From positions 1 to 7,945 of the forward strand of contig JAKAYH010000088.1 in NCBI GenBank assembly GCA_021826835.1: a stretch of DNA of 7,945 bases. Direction: 5' to 3'. A program made the translations under genes and the position numbers. The DNA comes from Thermoplasmata archaeon. Its GTDB lineage: Archaea; Thermoplasmatota; Thermoplasmata; Thermoplasmatales; Thermoplasmataceae. The notes beneath the pieces are model-generated. The model saw only the letters and a program-made list of their open reading frames with translations. It was not told the DNA's origin and did not search any database. Shown piece by piece: positions 1 through 6,505 of this stretch; within the stretch, counting starts at the first letter, position 1, and each line of letters opens with the position of its first letter.

Positions 1-1
1 T

Positions 2-163
2 GGCTTGTCCGGGGCCACTAAGGATGAAATCGCTCAAAAAATTTCTCGGGGATACTTTGGGAATTTGTATGGCCCATATCGTCTTATGGAAACAGGTCAT
101 TATCCAATGATAACCAAACCACTAGAACTCGCAAATCATCTATTAGAGCTTCCAGAATGTTGA
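2..163 (+). CDS. Alpha/beta-hydrolase fold protein, C-terminal fragment
   Basis: This is the last 53 codons of a gene that starts left of the window; the frame is open from base 2 to the TGA at 161-163. The fragment contains ETGHYPMITKP, which matches the catalytic-histidine segment of alpha/beta hydrolases (Gly-His followed by Pro two residues later, fragment residue H33), then a helix-like LELANHLLEL that typically closes the fold. The nucleophile and acid of the triad would lie upstream and cannot be seen. The family includes esterases, lipases, peptidases and dehalogenases, so the substrate cannot be given. It ends 144 bases before the aminotransferase ATG, which has its own promoter-like element, so the two are probably separate transcription units. 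The family call is fairly secure on the His motif and the position of the stop; a precise function is not. Confidence 0.7.
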   Translation, partial: GLSGATKDEIAQKISRGYFGNLYGPYRLMETGHYPMITKPLELANHLLELPEC

Positions 164-270
164 TTGAGTCACAAATCCCCCCCTGAGCGGGAAGACCTCT
201 TGCCTTTGCAACGGGATGAGAGCGAATACAAATGTAAAATATATCATAGTAATCTATTTCATATCCTACC

Positions 271-287
271 GGAAAAGAATTAATTAT
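271..287 (+). promoter_or_regulatory. BRE/TATA-like promoter of the aminotransferase gene
   Basis: A purine-rich GGAAAAG (271-277), resembling an archaeal BRE, runs directly into AATTAATTAT (278-287). The centre of the TATA-like part is about 25 bases upstream of the ATG at 308, the spacing expected if transcription starts at or next to the start codon (leaderless mRNA). No Shine-Dalgarno sequence precedes the ATG. The element is seen in the sequence; the start site is inferred. Confidence 0.5.
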
Positions 288-307
288 GAAAGTTGCATTG
301 TTGTTCT

Positions 308-1453
308 ATGGTTTCCCATAGAGTCTCTAGGGTTTCTAAATCAGAAACCGTTTCATTGAGCAATAAGGTACAGGAACTAAAATCTAAGGGCATGAAGATT
401 TATAATTTTGGAATTGGTGAGCCAGATTTCACAACCCCTGAGATCATTATTGATTACGCCTTTGTAAAGGCTAAAGCCGGTTTTACCCACTATACCCCCT
501 CTCTAGGGATCACAGAATTAAGAAATAAGATTGCTGTGGAATATTCCAAGCGATACGCTAAGATTTCTTCCAACAATGTTCTCGTCACTCCAACAAAATT
601 CTCAATAAACCTAGCTGTTATGGCTATTTGTGATGATGGCGACGAGATCCTTATTCCGGAGCCATATTATCTTTCTTATCCGGATATTTGTAAATTAAAC
701 GGAGTTAAACCAGTTAGCTTTCCCTCCAAAGAAGATTACTCCATCGATTTCAACAATCTTGAAAATCTCATAAACCCAAAGACAAAGGCCATATTGATCT
801 CGAATCCTAGTAATCCCACAGGTAAAGTCTTATCGGAATCGGATATAAGAAAAATTCTTTCAATTTGTGTTAAACACGGCATATACTTCATATGTGACCA
901 AATTTATGAAGATCTGATTTATGAAGGAAAGCTATTCTCTCCAATGATGGTAGATTCCTCTTTAAAAAATACAATAATCTTGTCTGGTTTTTCCAAAAGC
1001 TTTGCCATGACAGGTTGGAGAATTGGATTCATGATAGCTTCAGATGATGTAATAGAAGCGGCAGACACATTCCAGCAACAAACAATAACCTGTGCACCGT
1101 CAATATCACAGGAGGCAGCCATATTTGCCCTTGATCATTATGAGGAGTCACTGAAGATGAAAAAAGAATTTGAAAGAAGAAGGGGTATAGCAATACGGGA
1201 ATTGAAGAAAATACCCAAAATAAGTCTTATTGAGCCTGAAGGTGCTTTTTATCTGTTCCCAAAATTCGATCTTCCTATGAATTCAAAAGAACTATGTATG
1301 GAACTATTGGAAAAGAAGGGCGTTTCCACAATTCCCGGGTCTGTTTTTGGTGAGCAGGGGGAAATGCATTTTAGATTATCTTATGCTGCATCCGAAGAAG
1401 ATATCATTAACGGAATAGCAAAAATAGGGGAATATTTTAGTGAGTATCGTTGA
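308..1453 (+). CDS. Class I pyridoxal-phosphate aminotransferase, aspartate aminotransferase-like
   Basis: A 381-residue fold-type I PLP enzyme, normal length for subgroup I-gamma archaeal/bacterial aspartate aminotransferases, moving amino groups between amino acids (probably aspartate/glutamate) and 2-oxo acids in the cytoplasm. Numbered from the ATG at 308, motifs in order are GIGEPDF (near residues 35-41), HYTPSLGITELR with the conserved Tyr (61-72), NPSNPTG (166-172), the PLP-contacting pair D197/Y200 in CDQIYEDLIY, the Schiff-base lysine K230 in SGFSKSFAMTGWRIG, and the substrate-carboxylate arginine R356 in RLSYA. A TTG at 293 in the same frame could add five residues (MHCCS), but the ATG at 308 fits both the family N-terminus and the TATA spacing. 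The segment usually reading TxGxxxA is TPTKFSINLA, without the glycine. Its stop overlaps the next gene by four bases, indicating co-transcription. Class is certain; aspartate specificity is likely but not shown, and other amino acids are possible. Confidence 0.9.
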   Translation: MVSHRVSRVSKSETVSLSNKVQELKSKGMKIYNFGIGEPDFTTPEIIIDYAFVKAKAGFTHYTPSLGITELRNKIAVEYSKRYAKISSNNVLVTPTKFSINLAVMAICDDGDEILIPEPYYLSYPDICKLNGVKPVSFPSKEDYSIDFNNLENLINPKTKAILISNPSNPTGKVLSESDIRKILSICVKHGIYFICDQIYEDLIYEGKLFSPMMVDSSLKNTIILSGFSKSFAMTGWRIGFMIASDDVIEAADTFQQQTITCAPSISQEAAIFALDHYEESLKMKKEFERRRGIAIRELKKIPKISLIEPEGAFYLFPKFDLPMNSKELCMELLEKKGVSTIPGSVFGEQGEMHFRLSYAASEEDIINGIAKIGEYFSEYR

Positions 1454-2403
1454 CGAATTCATCCACGATTATTGTTATATCAGTTCTAATCTCAGTACTC
1501 ATAATGGTCATAATAGGATATCTTTATACCAGGTTTTATATGAACAAAGACCTCAATTTACTACGTAAAAATGTTGATGAACTCTATAATCGTTTAAATC
1601 AGCTTTCAAGCGATCAAAATATAAATCTCAGAAGTGGGAAGTCCAATAGTGTTATTACTGCCAATGAAGGTGCGAATAAAAGCCCATGGGAAACATTATC
1701 TGATGATGAGAAAAAAAAGATATCAGTTCATCAATCTATCCTGAGAAAGGTAGCGGATGATATGATCAGGTCCATCGTATCGCCTTGGCCAATTCAGAGT
1801 ATGGCAAATACGATACCTGCTATGCCCAAAATTGCAGAAAGACCGCTATGGGAAGACCTTGTTAATAATCACGTTACAACCATTGATAAATCATTCGGGG
1901 AAAAATTTGACGAATATCAGAGGTTAATAATGGAATATGCCAGGGAACTCCCACTTCTTGCCAGAGAGATCCAACGTTATCTCACACTAAATCCATCTGG
2001 AATTGTAAATGATTTTGAATCTAATTCAAAAGTAAGTCCTAGGGAGATAATATACAAAAGAGACCTCCTTTTTACATTAATAAATTTTAGACTCGGCTAT
2101 ATTGATCGTCCGGAAATAAAAACTGAGCAGAAACAGAAAAAGCTATCAAGAACAGGAATAGTTACGACTCTATATTTTGGTAACACTCCTGTCGCAATTA
2201 TCCCGCAGAGTTTCTCCATAGAATTCAACTCCAGAATCAAAAATATCATTGAATCTCAGGAATCACAGGATAAGTATGAGCTTGAACTTGAGAAGGCAGT
2301 TCAATTGAAGGATAAGATAACTTCTTTAAAGGAAGAGTGCACAGAATCCTTAACTGTCTTAATACAATCTGAAACCCTTTATGGCAGATGTAACTTAATA
2401 TGA
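1450..2403 (+). CDS. Unrecognised single-pass membrane-anchored protein with coiled-coil segments
   Basis: I do not recognise this 317-residue protein. Residues about 6-26 form one hydrophobic segment (TIIVISVLISVLIMVIIGYL), with Arg/Lys residues just after it (R28, K33, R39, K40); by the positive-inside rule the bulk should lie in the cytoplasm. Residues 32-53 look like a short heptad coiled coil, 54-80 a polar linker, and 80-220 a mainly helical region with PWPIQSMANTIPAMPKI (112-128) and a run of charged helices. Residues 236-256 look like beta strands, and 260-306 form a long charged helix. Two cysteines lie near the C-terminus (C297, C314). No enzyme motif is visible. The start is TTG at 1450 in TTGA, overlapping the aminotransferase stop; a stop codon in frame at 1441 rules out anything further upstream, and the first ATG (1504) would cut the membrane segment in half. 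This suggests translational coupling. It may be a scaffold or envelope-associated factor, but that is a guess. Confidence 0.8.
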   Translation: MTNSSTIIVISVLISVLIMVIIGYLYTRFYMNKDLNLLRKNVDELYNRLNQLSSDQNINLRSGKSNSVITANEGANKSPWETLSDDEKKKISVHQSILRKVADDMIRSIVSPWPIQSMANTIPAMPKIAERPLWEDLVNNHVTTIDKSFGEKFDEYQRLIMEYARELPLLAREIQRYLTLNPSGIVNDFESNSKVSPREIIYKRDLLFTLINFRLGYIDRPEIKTEQKQKKLSRTGIVTTLYFGNTPVAIIPQSFSIEFNSRIKNIIESQESQDKYELELEKAVQLKDKITSLKEECTESLTVLIQSETLYGRCNLI

Positions 2404-2407
2404 AGGA

Positions 2408-2423
2408 ACTTTTCATTTTCCTT
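2408..2423 (+). terminator. T-rich putative archaeal terminator
   Basis: Five bases after the stop of the membrane-protein gene the plus strand reads ACTTTTCATTTTCCTT, two T4 runs without a stem-loop. Archaeal RNA polymerase can terminate on such T-rich tracts, and this one sits in the right place before the separate nadM promoter region. The call rests on composition and position only. Confidence 0.35.
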
Positions 2424-2478
2424 AACTATGTTCGTGCATAAAATTGCATATGTGCTTTTTAATTCAAATTGTGAAAAA

Positions 2479-2488
2479 GAGATAAACA
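2479..2488 (+). promoter_or_regulatory. Weak TATA-like element upstream of nadM
   Basis: GAGATAAACA lies 20-29 bases before the nadM ATG at 2508, the position expected for a leaderless transcript. An alternative AT-rich stretch, CTTTTTAATTCAAATT (2455-2470), would place the start site near 2485-2495 and give a short leader. No Shine-Dalgarno sequence is present. The match to consensus is modest, so the choice between the two is open. Confidence 0.3.
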
Positions 2489-2507
2489 GGATTAGTATTA
2501 TGCATCA

Positions 2508-3017
2508 ATGAGAGCCTTTGTTGTAGGTAGATTTCAACCTTTTCATAATGGGCATTTGCATGTTATTAAGGAAATTCTCCATGATTATTCCTCAGTGATC
2601 ATAGGAATAGGGAGCGCACAATATTCTCACACTATGGAGAATCCATTCACAGCCGGTGAAAGGCACTTAATGATTTCAAATTCTCTGGAATCTGCCGGTA
2701 TACTCAATTTTTATATCATTCCCATAGAAGATGTGAATTCCAATCCTCTTTGGGTAGCGCATGTTGAATCACTGACACCAACATTTCAGGCAATATACAG
2801 TAATAATCCTCTTGTGAGGAGACTTTTCAAGGAGAAAGGTTATGACGTCAAAGCAGTTCAATTGACAAACAGGGATGAATGGTCCGGAACCAAAATACGA
2901 GAAAGAATGTTAAAAGGACTAAAATGGGAGGATCAGGTACCCATTGAGGTATCAAATATTATAAAAGAGATAAATGGAGTTGAAAGGATACAGGAACTTG
3001 CTGAAGACGATGATTAA
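2508..3017 (+). CDS. nadM: Nicotinamide-nucleotide adenylyltransferase, archaeal NadM type
   Basis: This 169-residue enzyme joins NMN (or nicotinate mononucleotide) to the AMP of ATP, giving NAD(+) or its deamido form and pyrophosphate; it is the last common step of NAD synthesis and salvage. It belongs to the HxGH nucleotidyltransferase superfamily. GRFQPFHNGH at residues 7-16 carries the HxGH signature (H13, H16). GIGSAQYSHTMENPFTAGER (33-52) is the very conserved block of archaeal NMNATs, and SGTKIRERM (126-134) is the ATP-phosphate-binding motif equivalent to ISSTxxR. Length is typical for archaeal NadM (about 170-180), with an acidic tail ending in three aspartates. It starts with ATG and no Shine-Dalgarno, consistent with a leaderless mRNA. 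It is flanked by T-rich sequence upstream and meets the peptidase gene tail-to-tail, so it is probably monocistronic. Confidence 0.95.
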   Translation: MRAFVVGRFQPFHNGHLHVIKEILHDYSSVIIGIGSAQYSHTMENPFTAGERHLMISNSLESAGILNFYIIPIEDVNSNPLWVAHVESLTPTFQAIYSNNPLVRRLFKEKGYDVKAVQLTNRDEWSGTKIRERMLKGLKWEDQVPIEVSNIIKEINGVERIQELAEDDD

Positions 3018-4216
3018 TTTTCATTTTTCGAAAGTATGTTCTCTATAATTTTAAAATCCCCTATTATATGATCAATTATGCAGTATTCGTCAGCCTGATG
3101 AGCCACCTCTGGAACTGTTGTTGACCAGACCACCGCATCCATTCCGTTATGCCTGAAAAACGCAGCACAGGTACCACCTCCGATACCAACTATTCTGGGG
3201 CTTGAACCCTTAATCTTCCTTATTGATTCAGATAAAATCTTTACGATGTTGGAATCTGGTGAAGTGTTAACAGGTGCCTGTTCCTTCTGCATAAATTCAT
3301 AGGTAATATGTGCCATACTCTCCCTCTCGAAATCTCTTATGCACTCAGTGATATCATCTATGACATTGTCCAAGTCATACATGGGCAATATCCTGCAATC
3401 CATGTATATTGTTTCGACTCCAGGAATTGTATTTACATTATCAACATTCTTTTCATGTTTAGTCGGTTCAAATGTGGAATATGGGTAGTTAAAAACCTCA
3501 TTCTTTGCTGTATACTTTTCGTGAAGAATTGAATCCAGTTTCAGGATAAATTTCATGGACTCTCTCCCAGCATTAATGGCATTATCGGGTCTGCTTGCAT
3601 GGTACTGCTTTCCCTTGATTGTAAATTTGATCCAAAGAATACTTTTTTCAGCAACCTCCACATCCAAACCATCCTCCGCTCCGGAATCAGGTACGAGGAT
3701 AAGATCATCCTTTTTGAAAATACCCTGTTTCAAAAGATATTGGATACCATATACGCTTCCTACCTCCTCATCTGCAACCAGTGCAATCCCGAGGTTATAC
3801 TTCAGATCCATGTCTTTCATCCTCTTTGCTAATAGAAGTGATAGAAAAACTGCCTGACCATCATCAGATGATCCCCTTCCGTAAATTCGATTTCCTTCAA
3901 CAGTGGCGGAAAATGGATCCCTGGTCCAAAGATTTCTATCGCCTACTGGTACGGTATCGATATGTGCTATGAGCCAGAATGTTGTTTCTGCACTGCCGAT
4001 TTTTAGAATGATATTCGGCCTTACTACACCATTTTTATCAGTAGTATCATACCTTTGAAAATCATTTAAACCCATTTCTGAAAATATTTTGCACAATTCA
4101 TCAGCCCTTGCCGACTCCCCTGTGCCACCCGATTCTGGACTTATGGCTCTAATGGGTAGTATCCTTTTGGCATAACTGATTATTTCTTCTTTCATAAGTT
4201 CTTCAGAGGAATTCAT
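3014..4216 (-). CDS. M20-family zinc metallopeptidase (ArgE/DapE/carboxypeptidase-like)
   Basis: This 400-residue cytoplasmic hydrolase contains all the dizinc-site motifs of peptidase family M20. IAHIDTVP supplies the first metal ligand H85 with D87; GRGSSDDG supplies the bridging aspartate D118; ADEEVGS supplies the general base E150 and ligand E151; PDSG supplies ligand D177; and VAHQADEY supplies ligand H373. KQYHASRP (204-210) contains H206, matching the dimerisation-domain histidine that completes the active site across the dimer. The lid/dimerisation domain spans about residues 190-305. Candidate reactions are deacetylation of N-acetyl amino acids, succinyl-diaminopimelate hydrolysis or dipeptide/aminoacyl cleavage; no lysine or arginine biosynthesis gene lies nearby to support ArgE, LysK or DapE, so I leave it unnamed. 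An acidophilic heterotroph taking up peptides would have use for a peptidase. The ATG start has a TATA-like element about 25 bases upstream. Its stop overlaps nadM by four bases. Confidence 0.92.
   Translation of the reverse strand: MNSSEELMKEEIISYAKRILPIRAISPESGGTGESARADELCKIFSEMGLNDFQRYDTTDKNGVVRPNIILKIGSAETTFWLIAHIDTVPVGDRNLWTRDPFSATVEGNRIYGRGSSDDGQAVFLSLLLAKRMKDMDLKYNLGIALVADEEVGSVYGIQYLLKQGIFKKDDLILVPDSGAEDGLDVEVAEKSILWIKFTIKGKQYHASRPDNAINAGRESMKFILKLDSILHEKYTAKNEVFNYPYSTFEPTKHEKNVDNVNTIPGVETIYMDCRILPMYDLDNVIDDITECIRDFERESMAHITYEFMQKEQAPVNTSPDSNIVKILSESIRKIKGSSPRIVGIGGGTCAAFFRHNGMDAVVWSTTVPEVAHQADEYCIIDHIIGDFKIIENILSKNEN
3017..3029 (+). terminator. T-rich putative terminator after nadM
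   Basis: Immediately after the nadM stop the plus strand reads ATTTTCATTTTTC, with T4 and T5 runs and no hairpin, which fits archaeal T-tract termination. It lies inside the 3' end of the convergent peptidase gene, so nadM transcripts that end here would carry little antisense sequence. Evidence is composition and position only. Confidence 0.3.
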
Positions 4217-4238
4217 AAGGCTTGAATCCTAACCTACA

Positions 4239-4248
4239 CTTAAAATTA
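4239..4248 (-). promoter_or_regulatory. TATA-like element of the M20 peptidase gene
   Basis: On the minus strand this reads TAATTTTAAG, centred about 27 bases before the peptidase ATG at 4216, suitable for a leaderless transcript. No Shine-Dalgarno sequence lies before the ATG. It shares the 125-base divergent spacer with the proS promoter. Confidence 0.4.
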
Positions 4249-4270
4249 ACTACAACTTTTTAGTGCCATT

Positions 4271-4284
4271 ATACGATAAATAAG
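4271..4284 (+). promoter_or_regulatory. TATA-like element of proS
   Basis: ATACGATAAATAAG lies about 60-70 bases upstream of the proS ATG, which would put the transcription start near 4300-4310 and give a leader of about 30-40 bases. A second AT-rich word, ATTATTTTATG (4286-4296), would shift the start about 12 bases downstream. Either way, proS would have a leader containing the Shine-Dalgarno at 4316-4323, unlike its leaderless-looking neighbours. Confidence 0.35.
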
Positions 4285-4315
4285 ATTATTTTATGAAATG
4301 GAAAAACAATTTATC

Positions 4316-4323
4316 AAGGAGGG
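4316..4323 (+). promoter_or_regulatory. Strong Shine-Dalgarno sequence, spaced for a mini-ORF rather than for proS
   Basis: AAGGAGGG is the best ribosome-binding site in the window. Its end is 8 bases from an ATG at 4332, normal spacing, but 18 bases from the proS ATG at 4342, which is too far. The ATG at 4332 opens a five-codon reading frame (MEING, stop TGA 4347-4349) that overlaps the first eight bases of proS in another frame. No in-frame proS start exists between the stop at 4294 and 4342. Confidence 0.6.
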
Positions 4324-4331
4324 TATCAACT

Positions 4332-4349
4332 ATGGAAATTAATGGCTGA
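4332..4349 (+). CDS. Possible five-codon leader ORF overlapping the proS start
   Basis: ATG GAA ATT AAT GGC TGA encodes MEING. It is supported only by the correctly spaced AAGGAGGG at 4316-4323 and by the overlap of its end with the proS start, a geometry that permits termination-reinitiation. It could equally be chance, with the Shine-Dalgarno serving proS at long range. It contains no proline codon, so proline-dependent attenuation is not suggested. Confidence 0.3.
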   Translation: MEING

Positions 4350-5781
4350 AGATGAGGGTATTACAGTAAAGAAATCTGAGAATTTTTCAGAATGGTATGT
4401 ACAGGCAATAATCAAATCGGAATTTTTTGATTATGGTGATATCTCTGGAACGACTATATTCAGGCCGGACGGCTTTTTTATTTGGGAAAAAATTCACGAC
4501 TACGTGGATGCACTTTTTAAGGATGCAGGGATTACCAATACTTACTTTCCATTGCTCATACCTAAAAAATTTCTGGAGAAGGAAAAGGAGCATATTGAGG
4601 GTTTTTCCCCTGAGGTGGCGTGGGTAACAAGGGCAGGTCAATCAAAGCTTGAAGAGGAACTTGCCATAAGACCAACATCAGAGACCATAATGTATCCTGC
4701 TTTTTCTAGATGGATAAGATCCTGGAGAGATTTACCTTACAGATATAACCAATGGAATAATGTTGTAAGATGGGAGTTCAAACATCCGACTCCACTTCTT
4801 AGAAATCGGGAATTTTTATGGAACGAAGGTCATTCGGTTTTTGCAGACGAAGACTCAGCTAATCTTGAGAAGGATCAAATTCTTGGAATTTATGAAAAAA
4901 CCCTAACGGATTTACTTTGCCTGAAGGGTATTAGGGGAAGAAAAACTGAATCTGAAAAATTTGCGGGGGGTTTGGCCTCATTCAGCTTTGAATTTCTCCT
5001 TCCCGATGGTAAGACTGTCCAGGGACCGGATTTTCATCATGACGGAACAAATTTTGCAAAAGCGTTCGATATAACATTTCTAAACAGGGATGGGGAAAAA
5101 GCCTATGTCTACCAGAACACATATGCAATATCAACAAGAATGATCGGAGTTTTGCTTGCGGTTCATGGAGATGACAAGGGACTCATAATTCCTCCAGGTC
5201 TTTCAAGATATGAAGTGGTAATAGTGCCGATTTTCAACGAGAAAACAAAGACAGAGGTTCTGGAATATGCATCCGGCATTGCAAAAATTCTTAAGCCTAA
5301 ATTTAGAACATATCTTGATGATAGGTTGGAATATACTCCCGGATGGAAGTATAATCATTGGGAACTTAAAGGTATACCAATTAGATTAGAGATTGGAGCC
5401 CGCGAAGTAAAAAGTTCTAAATTAACTTACGTAAGGAGAGATACTCTGGAAAAAGGAACAGTAAATGGAGAAAATGCAGAAATGGAATTGGGGAACATCC
5501 TTATGGCAATTAAAGAAAATCTCCTGAGGCGTTCGTCAGAGTTTCTAGATTCTCATATAATCAAGGTCAGTGATATTAATAAAGTTAAGGACATAATTGC
5601 TGGTGGAAATATAGTTCAGGTGCACTGGTGTGGAAATATTACCTGCGAGGATAAAATTAAGGAAGTCTCTGGAGGGAAGAGCACAAATATACCATCCAAC
5701 TCTCATGCGGAGCCTGAGTCGACTTGCATTTATTGTGGAAATAAAGCCAAATTTGTGGTGAATTTTGGGAAGTCCTACTGA
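4342..5781 (+). CDS. proS: Prolyl-tRNA synthetase, archaeal/eukaryal type
   Basis: This 479-residue class II synthetase attaches proline to tRNA(Pro). Order of domains: class II catalytic core (about 15-290), HGTP anticodon-binding domain (about 291-395, starting at EVVIVPI), and the C-terminal domain (about 405-479) with two cysteine pairs, C430/C435 and C462/C465, as expected for the zinc-binding ProRS C-terminus. Motifs include RPTSETIMYP (110-119), motif 2 RNREFLWNEGHSVF (154-167) and the motif 3 region HGDDKGLIIPPG (275-286). It lacks the bacterial editing insertion, and length fits archaeal enzymes. The proline-pocket segment reads GPDFHHDGTNFAKAFDI (228-244), unlike the commoner GTSHxLGQNF. 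The start is ATG at 4342, the first in-frame start after the stop at 4294; the N-terminus GITVKKSENFSEWYVQ matches family starts. The HAD phosphatase gene follows after 11 bases, probably on the same mRNA. Confidence 0.97.
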   Translation: MAEDEGITVKKSENFSEWYVQAIIKSEFFDYGDISGTTIFRPDGFFIWEKIHDYVDALFKDAGITNTYFPLLIPKKFLEKEKEHIEGFSPEVAWVTRAGQSKLEEELAIRPTSETIMYPAFSRWIRSWRDLPYRYNQWNNVVRWEFKHPTPLLRNREFLWNEGHSVFADEDSANLEKDQILGIYEKTLTDLLCLKGIRGRKTESEKFAGGLASFSFEFLLPDGKTVQGPDFHHDGTNFAKAFDITFLNRDGEKAYVYQNTYAISTRMIGVLLAVHGDDKGLIIPPGLSRYEVVIVPIFNEKTKTEVLEYASGIAKILKPKFRTYLDDRLEYTPGWKYNHWELKGIPIRLEIGAREVKSSKLTYVRRDTLEKGTVNGENAEMELGNILMAIKENLLRRSSEFLDSHIIKVSDINKVKDIIAGGNIVQVHWCGNITCEDKIKEVSGGKSTNIPSNSHAEPESTCIYCGNKAKFVVNFGKSY

Positions 5782-5792
5782 GTTCGATTAAA

Positions 5793-6455
5793 TTGATAGA
5801 GCGGAATTATCTTGCTGTCTTTGATATGGATGGAGTATTAACAACGAACAGGAGTAGCTGGAGAATTATTCATGAGACGCTTGGAACAGACAACAGAATT
5901 AATTACGAATTCTATCTAAATGGAAAGATCAGTTACAGAGAATTCATGTTAAGGGATATAAATGACTGGCTTAAGGCGAAACCTGACATAACGGAAGAAT
6001 TTATCCTATCAATCGTAAGAAAGATAGAGTTAAGGGACGGGTTAATCTATTTTATGAATCGCTTAAAGCACTTTGGATTTAGGACTGCCATAGTATCCGG
6101 GGGACTTTATATGCTGGCTCAATTAATAAATGAACAAATTTCTTTCGATGAAATCATGGCAAATCAGCTCCTCTTTGATAAGTCTGGCCGTCTCCTAAGA
6201 GATGGAAATATAATGGTTGTCCCCACAGAAAAGGGTAGAAATGTAAGGGCGCTTCAGAATAAATATTCCATACCAAGAGAAAGAACAGTGGCTATTGGTG
6301 ACACAAAAAATGATTTCTCAATGTTTACTGAATCCTATTATTCTATTCTTTTGAATCCAGAGGACAACGCTGAAAATCCATATGGAAAGACTGTTATTTC
6401 GCATAGCTTGAGAGGGTTGGATGAAGATATTATATTAGCCTTTGGAATTAAATAA
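5793..6455 (+). CDS. HAD-superfamily phosphatase, phosphoserine phosphatase-like
   Basis: This 220-residue cytoplasmic phosphohydrolase of the haloacid dehalogenase superfamily resembles subfamily IB (SerB-like). Motif I is FDMDGVLT with nucleophile D11 and acid D13; motif II is IVSGG with S102; motif III is PTEKG with K147; motif IV is IGDTKNDFSM with D170 and D174 for magnesium. A helical C1 cap sits between motifs I and II (about residues 18-80), as in phosphoserine phosphatase. Motif IV has GDTKND where SerB enzymes usually have GDGAND, so the substrate may not be phosphoserine; sugar- or glycerol-phosphate phosphatases of similar build are alternatives. The start is TTG at 5793, placing motif I ten residues in, the usual distance; no ATG or GTG in frame lies closer to the upstream stop. 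It follows proS by 11 bases, so co-transcription is likely, though no common pathway is evident. Confidence 0.88.
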   Translation: MIERNYLAVFDMDGVLTTNRSSWRIIHETLGTDNRINYEFYLNGKISYREFMLRDINDWLKAKPDITEEFILSIVRKIELRDGLIYFMNRLKHFGFRTAIVSGGLYMLAQLINEQISFDEIMANQLLFDKSGRLLRDGNIMVVPTEKGRNVRALQNKYSIPRERTVAIGDTKNDFSMFTESYYSILLNPEDNAENPYGKTVISHSLRGLDEDIILAFGIK

Positions 6456-6505
6456 ACATGGTTATGAAGAAATATGATAATAATATGAGCAATCACAAGA
6501 ATCAA

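Noticed and set aside
177..192. Run of seven C followed by a possible TCCC/GGGA hairpin after the hydrolase stop
   Set aside because: The stem is only about four base pairs and no T run follows, so it does not support a terminator or RNA gene. The homopolymer could hide a sequencing length error, but it is outside any coding frame.
164..270. Spacer searched for a C/D-box RNA or small gene
   Set aside because: I could not find a convincing C box (RUGAUGA) with matching D box, nor a tRNA-like fold, nor an open frame with a plausible start.
919..1122. Antisense 67-codon frame within the aminotransferase gene
   Set aside because: It is opposite a well-conserved coding region with all active-site motifs and has no family features of its own.
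2434..2455. Two TGCATA words and a GCATATGTGC near-palindrome upstream of nadM
   Set aside because: Short AT-rich words that recur by chance; no symmetrical spacing relative to the promoter and no longer arms.
2500..2511. ATG CAT CAA TGA, a three-codon frame overlapping the nadM ATG
   Set aside because: Too short to judge, and a leaderless nadM mRNA would begin after it.
3555..3857. Plus-strand 100-codon frame within the minus-strand peptidase gene
   Set aside because: It lies opposite the peptidase catalytic and dimerisation regions and its translation has no recognisable motif; a shadow frame.
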